This document shows, in pieces, positions 1 through 7,665 of a stretch of DNA of 64,000 nucleotides; the stretch's first letter is position 1; each line of letters opens with the position of its first letter. The position numbers and the translations under genes were made by a program. This stretch comes from Oxalobacteraceae bacterium OTU3CAMAD1 (GTDB taxonomy: Bacteria; Pseudomonadota; Gammaproteobacteria; Burkholderiales; Burkholderiaceae_D). Below the pieces are notes generated by a model. That model ran no database searches. It was given only the letters and a program-made list of their open reading frames with translations, and was not told the origin of the DNA. The stretch spans positions 1,116,001-1,180,000 of the forward strand of contig CP099650.1 in assembly GCA_024123915.1 (NCBI GenBank), in the 5' to 3' direction.

Positions 1-1
1 C

Positions 2-520
2 GCGGCGCGCCAGGTCGGCGCCGGCTTCGCGCTGGTGTCGACCGACGGTGTCGGCGGCGTGCCGGTGCTGCAGGAAAACCGGCCGCTGGGACGCACCGGC
101 GCCGACGGCTATCTGCTGGTGCCCAACCTGAATCCTTACCTGGTCAACCAGATCGGCATCGACACCAGCGCGCTGCCGCTGCACGCGCGGGTGGCCAACA
201 CCAGCCGTAGCGTGGTGCCGGCGCGCATGTCCGGCATGCTGGCGCGCTTCCCTGTCGAGACCTATGCGGCCGCCAGCGTGATCCTGCACGGCGCCGATGG
301 AAAGCCGCTGGCGGCCGGCGCCGAGGTGTTGCATGTCGAGAGCGGCGCCACCACGCTGGTCGGTTTCGACGGCGTCGCCTTCATCGACAACCTGGCCCCG
401 CTCAACCACCTGCGCCTGCGCGCCGGCGGCGTCGATTGCATCGTCGAGTTTCCCTATGTTGCGGTCAAGGGCAACGCCTTGCCGGCCATCGGCCCCTTCA
501 TTTGCCGGGGCGTGCAATGA
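2..520 (+). CDS. Fimbrial usher, C-terminal part (truncated by window edge)
   Basis: The reading frame is open from base 2, so only the C-terminal ~172 residues of a longer protein are visible. They read like the end of an outer-membrane chaperone-usher usher (PapC/FimD type). There is a barrel-end and plug-like stretch (GFALVSTDGVGGVPVLQENR, then 'DGYLLVPNLNPYLVNQIGID'), and a final carboxypeptidase-like domain with two cysteines near the end. The family exports and assembles pilus subunits across the outer membrane. The stop codon overlaps the ATG of the next gene (ATGA), and that gene is a spore-coat-U-domain protein. This is the usual order in Csu-type archaic pili (usher then tip subunit). 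The chaperone and major pilin would lie to the left, outside the window. Confidence 0.82.
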   Translation, partial: AARQVGAGFALVSTDGVGGVPVLQENRPLGRTGADGYLLVPNLNPYLVNQIGIDTSALPLHARVANTSRSVVPARMSGMLARFPVETYAAASVILHGADGKPLAAGAEVLHVESGATTLVGFDGVAFIDNLAPLNHLRLRAGGVDCIVEFPYVAVKGNALPAIGPFICRGVQ

Positions 521-1554
521 CGGGCGCCGTGGCCGCCCTGCTGCGCCGCCTGCCCGTGGCGGCGCCGCGCACGCTGGCGCCGGCTTTACTGCTGACCTTG
601 CTCGGCGGGCACGCGCGCGCCGACAGTTGCGCGATCACGCCGCAGAACTTCGTGTTCCCCAGCGTCAGCTCGATTTCCAGCGTGGACGTGTATGCGTCGG
701 CCAGCTTCAAGGTCACCTGCACCTGGACCAATTTCCTCGGCAACCTGTTGACGCCGAACGTGACGGTCTGCCTGTACCTCGGCGCCGGCACCAATTCCTC
801 GGCCACGGTGACCAGCACGCGGCAGATCGGCAACGGCGCGCTGCGCGCCAACTACAACATCTATACCGACGCCACCTACACGCCGGCCAAGGTGTGGGGT
901 GGCTGGGTGGGCACCAACACGCCGACGCCGATCATCTTTTCGATGACCAAGGGCGGCGGCGTCGGCTCGCTGGAACAGAACATCAGCCTGTTCGGCAAGC
1001 TGTCGGCCGACGCCACCCTGTCCGGCCTGACGCTCGGGCCGGACGACCTGACCTTCACGTCGGACTTCGGCGCCGGCAGCGGGCTGATGCAGTACGTCTT
1101 TTTCCTGACGGGCACCCCGGCCTGCGCGCTCGGGCCGACCATGCCGATCGCGTTCCGGGTCAGCGCCGCCGTCATCAACGATTGCAACATCAATGTCGGC
1201 AACCTGGTCTTCCCGAACAGCAAATTGCTGACGAGCGCGGTGCGCACGACGTCGAGCATGTCGGTGGTGTGCAGCAAGAACACGGCTTACCGCGTGGCCC
1301 TGTCGGGCGGTGCCAACGGCACCTCGACCGCCCGCAGGATGCGCAAAGTGGCGGGCGCGGAGCTGGTGGCATATCAGATCTCGACCACACTGGACGGCAG
1401 CAGCTGGGGCGACGGCAGCGGCGGTACGGTAATTATTTCGGGGACGGGCAACGGCGGCGCGCAGACGCAGACTTTATATGGCTTGGTGCCCGCGCAGGGT
1501 ACGCCATCGCCGGGGGATTACAAGGATACGGTGACGGCCACGGTGTCGTTTTGA
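517..1554 (+). CDS. Spore coat U domain protein, Csu-type pilus tip subunit
   Basis: The protein has 345 residues and starts at the ATG that overlaps the usher stop; longer in-frame starts would run far into the usher gene. An N-terminal hydrophobic signal (about residues 20-35, ending GGHARA) is followed by two tandem SCPU-like domains. The first begins at DSCAITPQNFVFPS and the second at NDCNINVGNLVFPNS, each with the family's early cysteine and a paired later cysteine. The C-terminus has the typical GDYKDTVTATVSF donor/beta-strand ending. In CsuE-type proteins the N-terminal domain forms the adhesive tip and the C-terminal domain is the pilin fold. The translational overlap with the usher supports a role in the same surface pilus. 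Confidence 0.85.
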   Translation: MTGAVAALLRRLPVAAPRTLAPALLLTLLGGHARADSCAITPQNFVFPSVSSISSVDVYASASFKVTCTWTNFLGNLLTPNVTVCLYLGAGTNSSATVTSTRQIGNGALRANYNIYTDATYTPAKVWGGWVGTNTPTPIIFSMTKGGGVGSLEQNISLFGKLSADATLSGLTLGPDDLTFTSDFGAGSGLMQYVFFLTGTPACALGPTMPIAFRVSAAVINDCNINVGNLVFPNSKLLTSAVRTTSSMSVVCSKNTAYRVALSGGANGTSTARRMRKVAGAELVAYQISTTLDGSSWGDGSGGTVIISGTGNGGAQTQTLYGLVPAQGTPSPGDYKDTVTATVSF

Positions 1555-1594
1555 GCCGGGCCGGGCTGGCGCGCGCGGGTGGCGGCCGGTGGCA

Positions 1595-1948
1595 TCAGAA
1601 GTAGACGACCCAGTTCTGCGCGCCCGATTCGGTGCGGATGGGCGCGGCGGGGCGGTCAGTGGTGGTATTGGCGGTATTGGCGGGGGCGGGCTGGTCGCCA
1701 CGCGTGAGCAGGTAAGGGGTTTTCAGTTCGCAGACGACCGCCGGTGCGGGGGCGGTCGTGGCGGGCATGGCGGCGCGGGCGGTGGCGCGGGGCTGGCTGG
1801 TCGCGCTCTGCACGGTGCAAGCCTCCTTGACCACGAAGCTCACCTGCATGCCGCTGGTGGCGGCCTTGTTGCCCGCGACGGCGGACAGCGGCGAGCCGAA
1901 GAGGACGGCGGCAAGTGCGAGGGTCAGCGGGGCGGCAAGGATTTTCAT
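1595..1948 (-). CDS. Small secreted protein of unknown function beside pilus locus
   Basis: The 117-residue protein starts at the ATG (MKILAAPL) rather than an upstream TTG. A clear signal peptide ends near SAVAG. The mature part has a short strand-like block with a cysteine (MQVSFVVKEACTVQ), a long low-complexity Ala/Thr/Pro linker, a second cysteine block (VVCELKTPYLLTRG) and the ending NWVVYF. The two cysteine-containing strands and the aromatic ending loosely resemble the framework of a spore-coat-U pilin with the middle replaced by a linker. This is an impression and not a domain assignment. The gene lies tail-to-tail with the pilus tip gene. No strong Shine-Dalgarno sequence is visible. 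Confidence 0.6.
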   Translation of the reverse strand: MKILAAPLTLALAAVLFGSPLSAVAGNKAATSGMQVSFVVKEACTVQSATSQPRATARAAMPATTAPAPAVVCELKTPYLLTRGDQPAPANTANTTTDRPAAPIRTESGAQNWVVYF

Positions 1949-2327
1949 GACGATCAATTCGAAAGGCAGTGGTTAGTAAGTTGCATCCATAGAACGAATT
2001 TTACCGTGAATCAACATTCTATCCAATGTTCACATTTCACGCTGAAATTCACTTCACGAAACGGTGGAATTTGGAGAGTTTTGAGGGTCGTTTTTTGGCC
2101 TATTTTGGTCACTGAAAAAGGGCTGAAAAATATTGTTTTTCACAGGGAAAGTACTTAAACCGCAGGGCAAAAAAGGGAGGCAAAATTGACACTAGAAAAA
2201 TCACACATAGTCACAGGGGTTTGCTCGCATAAAAGTCACACATTGTTACGGCAGCCATGCAAGTAAGTCGCATCGCACGCCACGTTTTCAACCAATTTTC
2301 CTGTTCACCTGAACCAAGGAGTTACAC
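1949..2327. other. AT-rich intergenic region between divergent genes
   Basis: About 380 bases with much lower G+C than the surroundings, especially 2000-2200, where runs of T and A dominate. No convincing open reading frame is seen; the longer frames crossing it are antisense extensions of the gene at 1595. It should hold the divergent promoters of the small secreted protein and the HxlR regulator. It contains the two TCACACAT repeats listed separately. Confidence 0.6.
2201..2249 (+). promoter_or_regulatory. Two TCACACAT direct repeats upstream of HxlR gene
   Basis: TCACACATAGTCAC (2201-2214) and TCACACATTGTTAC (2236-2249) match at 12 of 14 positions and lie 35 bases apart. Each can also be read as two TCAC/GTYAC blocks spaced by about ten bases. 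They sit about 80-125 bases before the HxlR start and could be operator sites, possibly for autoregulation. The binding protein is not known from sequence. Confidence 0.4.
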
Positions 2328-2822
2328 ATGAAACATACCGATTTCGGCCGCATGCCTTGCCCTATCGCCCGCAGCCTGGGTAAAGTTGGCGAATGGTGGA
2401 GCATTTTGATCCTGCGCGACGCCTTCTACGGCCTGTCGCGCTTCGACGAATTTGAAAAGAGCCTGAAGATCGCCCCCAACATGCTGACCCGCCGGCTGGC
2501 CGGGCTGGTCGAGGGCGGCCTGATGGAGCGGCGCCAGTACAGCGCCCGTCCACCGCGCTATGAATACCTGCTGACCAAGGCCGGCCGCGACTTCAAGCCT
2601 GTGCTGCTGGCGTTCATCGCCTGGGGCAACGACCATCTGGCACCGGAAGGCGCCAGCCTGCTGGTGGTGAGCCGCGAAACCGGCAAACCGGCCGATCAGG
2701 TGCTGGTCGACGCCAACAGCGGCCTGGCCATCAACGACGAAGACTATATGTTCGCACCGGGGCCCGCCGCCAGCGACACCATGCGGACCCGTTTGATCGA
2801 GATCAGCAAGCACGCTTCCTGA
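2328..2822 (+). CDS. HxlR-family transcriptional regulator
   Basis: A 164-residue winged-helix regulator. The N-terminus has the family's early cysteine in 'RMPCPIARSLGKVGEWWSIL', followed by the recognition region 'RFDEFEKSLKIAPNMLTRRL' and the wing 'YEYLLTKAGRDFKPVLLA'. HxlR proteins are usually small cytoplasmic dimers controlling a neighbouring oxidoreductase or efflux gene, some with redox sensing through the N-terminal cysteine. Here no such target is adjacent. The C-terminal extension after residue 105 is longer than in the smallest members. A good ribosome site (AAGGAG, about 10 bases upstream) supports the start, and a strong terminator follows, so the gene is probably monocistronic. 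Confidence 0.9.
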   Translation: MKHTDFGRMPCPIARSLGKVGEWWSILILRDAFYGLSRFDEFEKSLKIAPNMLTRRLAGLVEGGLMERRQYSARPPRYEYLLTKAGRDFKPVLLAFIAWGNDHLAPEGASLLVVSRETGKPADQVLVDANSGLAINDEDYMFAPGPAASDTMRTRLIEISKHAS

Positions 2823-2846
2823 GCGTTGTCTCAGCTACACAAGAAG

Positions 2847-2869
2847 GCGCCGCTTGCGGCGCTTTTTTT
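2847..2869 (+). terminator. Rho-independent terminator after HxlR gene
   Basis: GCGCCG and CGGCGC arms around a four-base loop, followed directly by a run of seven T. It ends the HxlR transcript. Confidence 0.85.
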
Positions 2870-2965
2870 CGTTCCGGCCACCCTCTTGCATAGCCGTAAG
2901 GTGCGTCCGGCATTGTCCAGGCTTTGTAAAATTAATTCCTCGTCATTCTTTTGGGAGAACCCATC

Positions 2966-3496
2966 ATGAACAACAAGATCAGGATCGCGGTCGCCGCGTG
3001 TCTGGGCCTGCTGGCCGCCGGCGCGGCCATTGCCCAAAATCTGAGCAAGGGCGACCAGCGTATCCTCACCAGCCTGGCTCAGGCCAATGTCAACGAGGTT
3101 GCCGCCGGCAATATCGCGCTGCAAAAAGCCACCTCGCCGGAGGTCAAGTCCTTCGCCCAGAAGATGGTCGACGACCACACCAAGGGCTTGCAGGAGGTGC
3201 AGCAAGTGGCGCAGGCCAAGAACGTGACCCTGCCCACCGAGCCTGATGCCAAGCACAAGAAGATGGCCGACCGGCTCAACGCGCTCAGCGGCGAGCAGTT
3301 CGACAAGACCTATATCGCCAACGCCGGCGTCAACGACCACAAGGCCGCCCACAAACTGGTCACCGACGCCCAGCAAAAGGCCAAGGACCCGGACATCAAG
3401 GCCTTGGCGGCCAAGCTGGAGCCAACCATCACCCAGCACATGAAGTCCGTGCCGCAGATGGCGGCGGGCAAAACCGACGCGCCCAAAATACAGTAA
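2966..3496 (+). CDS. DUF4142 family secreted protein
   Basis: A 176-residue protein; the ATG at 2966 has GGGAGA upstream, so it is preferred over an in-frame TTG fifteen bases earlier. A signal peptide (MNNKIRIAVAACLGLLAAGA, cleavage near AIAQ) is followed by a helical DUF4142 domain with typical phrases: 'LAQANVNEVAAGNIALQKA', 'VKSFAQKMVDDHTK', 'FDKTYIANAGVNDHKAAHKL' and the C-terminal 'LEPTITQHMKSVPQMA'. The family adopts a ferritin-like four-helix bundle and is exported. Its function is unsettled, with stress links suggested in some bacteria. It appears to be a single-gene unit. Confidence 0.88.
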   Translation: MNNKIRIAVAACLGLLAAGAAIAQNLSKGDQRILTSLAQANVNEVAAGNIALQKATSPEVKSFAQKMVDDHTKGLQEVQQVAQAKNVTLPTEPDAKHKKMADRLNALSGEQFDKTYIANAGVNDHKAAHKLVTDAQQKAKDPDIKALAAKLEPTITQHMKSVPQMAAGKTDAPKIQ

Positions 3497-3643
3497 AATT
3501 GCTTCGAGGAACTGAATTTGCTTTGCATTCAGGCACTTGGAGCGGGGCTGCGAGGGCTCCTGAAAACTGTGGAATAATGCGGTAACAGCGTTTAAATGCG
3601 TTCGGGCAACTACGCCCGGCACACAGTCAAAGGACGTCACTTG

Positions 3644-6520
3644 GTGGACATGTTTGCCCTCGATGAGGAGCTGGCGCGGTGGGAGGCGGTGTTGCCGGAG
3701 ATTTCCGGCACGGCGCGCTTGCCGTTGCTGGTGGCGCTCGCCTGGCATTTGCGCCAGCGCGCGCCGGCACGTGCTCGTGCCCTGTCCGCCGATATCGTTC
3801 CCCTGACGGGCGCGTTGCCACCGGCCGACGCGCTGGTGGTGCGCGGCCGCCTGCTGCTGATCGCCGCCGAATCGGAATGGCTCAACGGCCAGCTCGACAC
3901 CGCCCAGTACCAGGCGGAGCAGGCGCTGTCGCTGTTCGAGCAGGCCGCCGCCCTCACTCCCGATGCGTCCGTCGCGCCGGCGCTGGCCCGCGCCGATGCG
4001 TGCTGGGTGCTGGGCTGGATATCGAACGACCGGGGCGACAGCGCGGCCGGCGACCGCTGGCTGGCCCAGGCCGGCGCGGCCGCCCGCGCCGGCGGCGATC
4101 CGGTGCGCGTGGACGTGATCGACGCCGCCGCCGGCATTTGCGCCGCCTTCGGCGACTGGCAGGCCGCGCAGCGGCAATGGGGCGGCCGTTTCGACGCCGA
4201 TCCGGGCGGCCTGCCGCCCATCGCCGCCGGCTGGGTCAGCGACTACTTCGGCACCTGCGCCTTCCAGCGCAGCGAGTACGGTCGCGCCATCGGCCACCTG
4301 ATGCTCAGCTTCGAGATGGCGCTGGTGAGCGGCCAGGTGCGCCGCGCCATCATCATCGCCACGAATATCGGCAATGGCTTCACCAGTCTCAACGCGCACG
4401 AGGCGGCGCTGGAATGGATGCAGCGCGGGCTCGACCTGGCGCGTCCGGCCGGCTGGCCGTTGTCGATCGGCATGTGCCTGATGCAGACCGCCGAAACCTT
4501 GCGCCAGCTGGGCCAGCGCGAGGCCGCCCAAGCCCTGCTGCGCGAGGCGCTGGCCGTGCTGGCGCCGCTGTCCGGTTCGCGCGCCTACGCGGTGGCGCTG
4601 GAATACCAGGGCGACCTGGCGCTCGACCTGGGCAACCACGCGGCCGCGCTCGACAGTTTCACGCGGCTGGCCGCGCGCGGCGACGCGCTGGCGCAAAACG
4701 ATTTCCAGAGCAGCGCGCGGCGCGGCCAGGCGCATGCGCTGTCGCACCTGGACCGTCCGGACGAGGCGCTGGCCGCCGTGCGCGGCGCGCTGGCGCTGGC
4801 GCGCGAGCACGGCGACGCCCTGGGCCAGATCGCCGCCCTCAACGTGCTGGCCGATATCCACGCCCACCACGCGCTGCCCGAGCCGGATCTGATGATGGCG
4901 CCCAACCCGGTGCTGCACTACCTGCTGCTGGCGCTGGAGATCGCCGCGACCATCGACGGCTACACGGTGCCCGGCGCGCTGCTCGACGCCACCGCGCGCG
5001 AATACGCCGCCATCGGCGACCACGCGCGCGCCTACGCGATCGCGCTGCAGGCCGGCGCCGCGCGCGACCAGACCCACAGCCAGCAGGCCACCAACCGCGC
5101 CATCGCCATGCAGGTGCAGTACCAGACCGAGCGCGCGCAGACCGAGGCCGAGCACCATCGCCAGCTGGCGGCGGCCGAGGCGCAGCGCGCCGAGGTGCTG
5201 CAGCAAACCAGCGCCACCTTGGCGCACCTGAGCGCGGTCGGCCAGGAAATCACCGCCCACCTGGACGCGGCGGCGGTGTTCCGCGCGCTGGACCGCCACG
5301 TGCACGGCCTGCTCGACGCCACGCATTTCTCGATTTTCCTGCTGGAGCCGAACGGCGTGTGGCTGTCGTGCGCTTTCGGCGTCGAGGCCGGCAATCCGCT
5401 GCCGGAGGTGCGCTATTCGCTGGCGGACCCGCGCGCCAATACCTCGCGCTGCGTGCGCGAGCGGCGCGAGATCCTGATCGAACTGGGCGAGGCGGATGTG
5501 ACGCCGAACCTGATCCCGGGCACGCTGCCGACCCTGACGTTGTTGTTCGCGCCGCTGCGCGTGGGCGAGCGCGTGCTGGGCGCGATGACGGTGCAGTCGC
5601 TGCACGCCAACGCCTACGGCGAGCGCGAGCGGCTGATCTTCCGCACCCTGTGCGCGTACGGCGCCATCGCGCTCGACAATGCCAGCGCCTACCGCCAGGT
5701 GGCGGCGACCCTGAAGACCTTGAGCGCCACCCAGGAGCAACTGGTGGAAAAAAACCTGGAGCTCGAACGCGCCTACCAGGCGCTCGAGGAGGTCAGCCTG
5801 ACCGACCAGTTGACCGGCCTGCGCAACCGCCGCTTCTTCCTGCGCAATGTCGACGCCGATGTGGCGATGAGTTTGCGCGGCTACGACGGCGGCCAGCAGC
5901 GCGGCCACCAGATGACCGAATGGGAACAGCACGCGGCCAACGACCTGGTGTTCTTCATGGTCGATATCGACCACTTCAAGGAAGTCAACGACCGCTACGG
6001 CCACGCCGCCGGCGACGCCATCCTGGTGCAGATGACCGAGCGCCTGCGCGAAGTGTTCCGCGAATCGGACTATGTGATCCGCTGGGGCGGCGAGGAGTTC
6101 CTGGTGCTGGCGCGCGCCACCCACCGCGACGACGCGCGCGTGGTGGCCGAGCGCATGCGCCGTGTCGTCGCCGAGCGCGAGTTCGTGCTGCCGGACGGCG
6201 TGCGGCTGTCGAAGACCTGCTCGATCGGCTTTGCCTGCTTCCCCTTCCTGCCGGCGCAACCGCGCCTGCTGTCGTGGTCGCAAGTGGTGGAGCTGGCCGA
6301 CCAGGGCCTGTACATCGCCAAGCGTTCCGGCCGCAACGCCTGGGCGGCGCTGTACGGCACCGAGCGCGCCCGTGCCGACGGCCTGTTCACGCGATTGATG
6401 CATCAAGTCGACGAGGCGCTGTCCGCAGGCGAGGTGCGGCTGGTCAGCAACCTGGAAGGACCGCTGTCGCTGGGCGGCGAGCGGCGCCGCGTCGGCCTGT
6501 CGAGCGACCTGGAAACCTGA
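3644..6520 (+). CDS. Diguanylate cyclase with TPR-like, GAF and GGDEF domains
   Basis: A 958-residue cytoplasmic protein. The start is uncertain. A GTG at 3644 has AAAGGA about nine bases upstream; the ATG at 3596 has no ribosome site and the ATG at 3650 is also possible. The first ~500 residues are alanine-rich helical repeats of TPR type. A coiled-coil linker leads to a GAF domain (about 535-682) and a GGDEF domain with DIDHFKEVNDRYGHAAGDA and the active motif RWGGEEF near residue 814. RESD lies five residues before GGEEF and fits the RxxD inhibitory site, so an active, product-inhibited c-di-GMP synthase is likely. No membrane segment is seen. The TPR block probably docks a partner protein. 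Confidence 0.9.
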   Translation: MDMFALDEELARWEAVLPEISGTARLPLLVALAWHLRQRAPARARALSADIVPLTGALPPADALVVRGRLLLIAAESEWLNGQLDTAQYQAEQALSLFEQAAALTPDASVAPALARADACWVLGWISNDRGDSAAGDRWLAQAGAAARAGGDPVRVDVIDAAAGICAAFGDWQAAQRQWGGRFDADPGGLPPIAAGWVSDYFGTCAFQRSEYGRAIGHLMLSFEMALVSGQVRRAIIIATNIGNGFTSLNAHEAALEWMQRGLDLARPAGWPLSIGMCLMQTAETLRQLGQREAAQALLREALAVLAPLSGSRAYAVALEYQGDLALDLGNHAAALDSFTRLAARGDALAQNDFQSSARRGQAHALSHLDRPDEALAAVRGALALAREHGDALGQIAALNVLADIHAHHALPEPDLMMAPNPVLHYLLLALEIAATIDGYTVPGALLDATAREYAAIGDHARAYAIALQAGAARDQTHSQQATNRAIAMQVQYQTERAQTEAEHHRQLAAAEAQRAEVLQQTSATLAHLSAVGQEITAHLDAAAVFRALDRHVHGLLDATHFSIFLLEPNGVWLSCAFGVEAGNPLPEVRYSLADPRANTSRCVRERREILIELGEADVTPNLIPGTLPTLTLLFAPLRVGERVLGAMTVQSLHANAYGERERLIFRTLCAYGAIALDNASAYRQVAATLKTLSATQEQLVEKNLELERAYQALEEVSLTDQLTGLRNRRFFLRNVDADVAMSLRGYDGGQQRGHQMTEWEQHAANDLVFFMVDIDHFKEVNDRYGHAAGDAILVQMTERLREVFRESDYVIRWGGEEFLVLARATHRDDARVVAERMRRVVAEREFVLPDGVRLSKTCSIGFACFPFLPAQPRLLSWSQVVELADQGLYIAKRSGRNAWAALYGTERARADGLFTRLMHQVDEALSAGEVRLVSNLEGPLSLGGERRRVGLSSDLET

Positions 6521-6535
6521 TCCGGTTCGATCAGG
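6516..6535. terminator. Short stem-loop at convergent gene ends
   Basis: CCTGATC and GATCAGG arms around a six-base loop span the stop of the diguanylate cyclase and the stop of osmC on the other strand. There is no T tract, so a role as a bidirectional terminator is only possible. Confidence 0.3.
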
Positions 6536-6995
6536 CGGCCGGCGGCTCGACCACTACCTCGAAGTTAAGCGAATTGGCGATGTAGCACTTTTCGTGCGCC
6601 TCGTGGTGGATGGCGTGCAGCTCATCTTCGCCCGGCGGCGCGGTGCCGGCGAACACGATGGCCGGGCGCAGCGCAATGCGCGTCATCGCCATTTTCCCCT
6701 GGGCGTTCTTGCCGAGCGTGCCGATCGCGTGGTCGGTGTAGCTGTCGACCGTGTGCCCCCGTTTGGCGGCGATCGACAGGAAGAACAGCATGTGGCAGCT
6801 CGACGCTGCGGCCACCAGCGCCTCCTCGGGGTCGACAGCGGCGGCGTCGGACATCGGCAGCGGCACCGACAGCGGCGACGACGACGCCGGCACGACGGCG
6901 CCGCCGTCGAAGCGCCAGGTGTGCGCGCGGCTGTAGCGCTGTCCGAGAAAATCCTGTCCGTCGCGTTTCCATTCCAGTGTTGCCTCGAATTGCAT
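6531..6995 (-). CDS. OsmC-family peroxiredoxin-like protein
   Basis: A 154-residue OsmC/Ohr-fold protein. The two catalytic-type cysteines are present, in 'VAAASSCHMLFFLSIAAKRG' and 'EKCYIANSLNF'. The N-terminal strand pattern (ATLEWKRDGQDF) and 'DPEEALVAAASSC' match the general OsmC branch better than Ohr. Such proteins reduce organic hydroperoxides in the cytoplasm using a Cys-Cys pair. The gene is transcribed divergently from tag, with about 110 bases between them. No obvious regulator such as OhrR is adjacent. Confidence 0.9.
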   Translation of the reverse strand: MQFEATLEWKRDGQDFLGQRYSRAHTWRFDGGAVVPASSSPLSVPLPMSDAAAVDPEEALVAAASSCHMLFFLSIAAKRGHTVDSYTDHAIGTLGKNAQGKMAMTRIALRPAIVFAGTAPPGEDELHAIHHEAHEKCYIANSLNFEVVVEPPAA

Positions 6996-7104
6996 GCAAA
7001 GCTCCTGTCGCCATGGTCGATGAAGACCCCCATTCTAACCCGCTCGCCCGCGATGCCTTCCGGTTGCTATACTTCCCCTCCCGACGACCTTCGATCTCGA
7101 TGCG

Positions 7105-7665
7105 ATGACCAAAATCCGCTGCGGCTGGGCCAACCCTGTCAATCCCCTTTACCTGCACTACCACGACACGGAATGGGGCGTGCCTTGCCATGACGAGACG
7201 CGCCTGTTCGAGATGCTCAATCTGGAGGGCGCGCAGGCGGGCCTGAGCTGGGAGACCATCCTCAATAAACGCGAGACCTACCGCGCCGCCTTCGACCAGT
7301 GGGACGCGGAGAAGATCGCCGCCTACGACGCCGACAAGGTGGCGGCGCTGCTGGCCGATCCCGGCATCGTGCGCAACAAGCTGAAGGTGGCGGCGGCGAT
7401 CACCAACGCGCAGGCGTACCTGCGCTTGCGCGCCGGCGGCGGCAGCCTCGATCAACTGCTGTGGGCTTATGTGGGCGGCAAGCCCATCGTGTCCGGCGAC
7501 GGCCCGCGCGCCAGCAAGACGGAGCTGTCGGACCGCATCTCCAAGGACCTGGCCAAGCTGGGATTCAAGTTCGTCGGCTCCACCATCGTCTACGCCTACA
7601 TGCAGGGCATCGGCATGGTCGACGATCATGATCCCGCGTGCTTCTGCAGGAAGCGGCGCAAGTGA
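7105..7665 (+). CDS. tag: DNA-3-methyladenine glycosylase I
   Basis: A 186-residue base-excision repair enzyme that removes 3-methyladenine from DNA. It carries family hallmarks along its length: RCGWANPVNPLYLHYHDTEW at the N-terminus, 'LNLEGAQAGLSWETILNKR', and 'FVGSTIVYAYMQGIGMVDDH' at the end. The zinc site typical of TagI is visible as the N-terminal Cys and His (CGW, HYHD) and the C-terminal His and Cys (DDHDPACF). Length is normal. The TGA stop overlaps the GTG taken as the start of mnmC, so the two genes are probably translationally coupled. Confidence 0.96.
   Translation: MTKIRCGWANPVNPLYLHYHDTEWGVPCHDETRLFEMLNLEGAQAGLSWETILNKRETYRAAFDQWDAEKIAAYDADKVAALLADPGIVRNKLKVAAAITNAQAYLRLRAGGGSLDQLLWAYVGGKPIVSGDGPRASKTELSDRISKDLAKLGFKFVGSTIVYAYMQGIGMVDDHDPACFCRKRRK

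Noticed and set aside
2831..6406. Long minus-strand open frame of 1191 codons
   Set aside because: It is antisense to the GGDEF protein, has composition typical of shadow frames in GC-rich DNA (Arg, Gln, His, Ala) and no recognisable domain.
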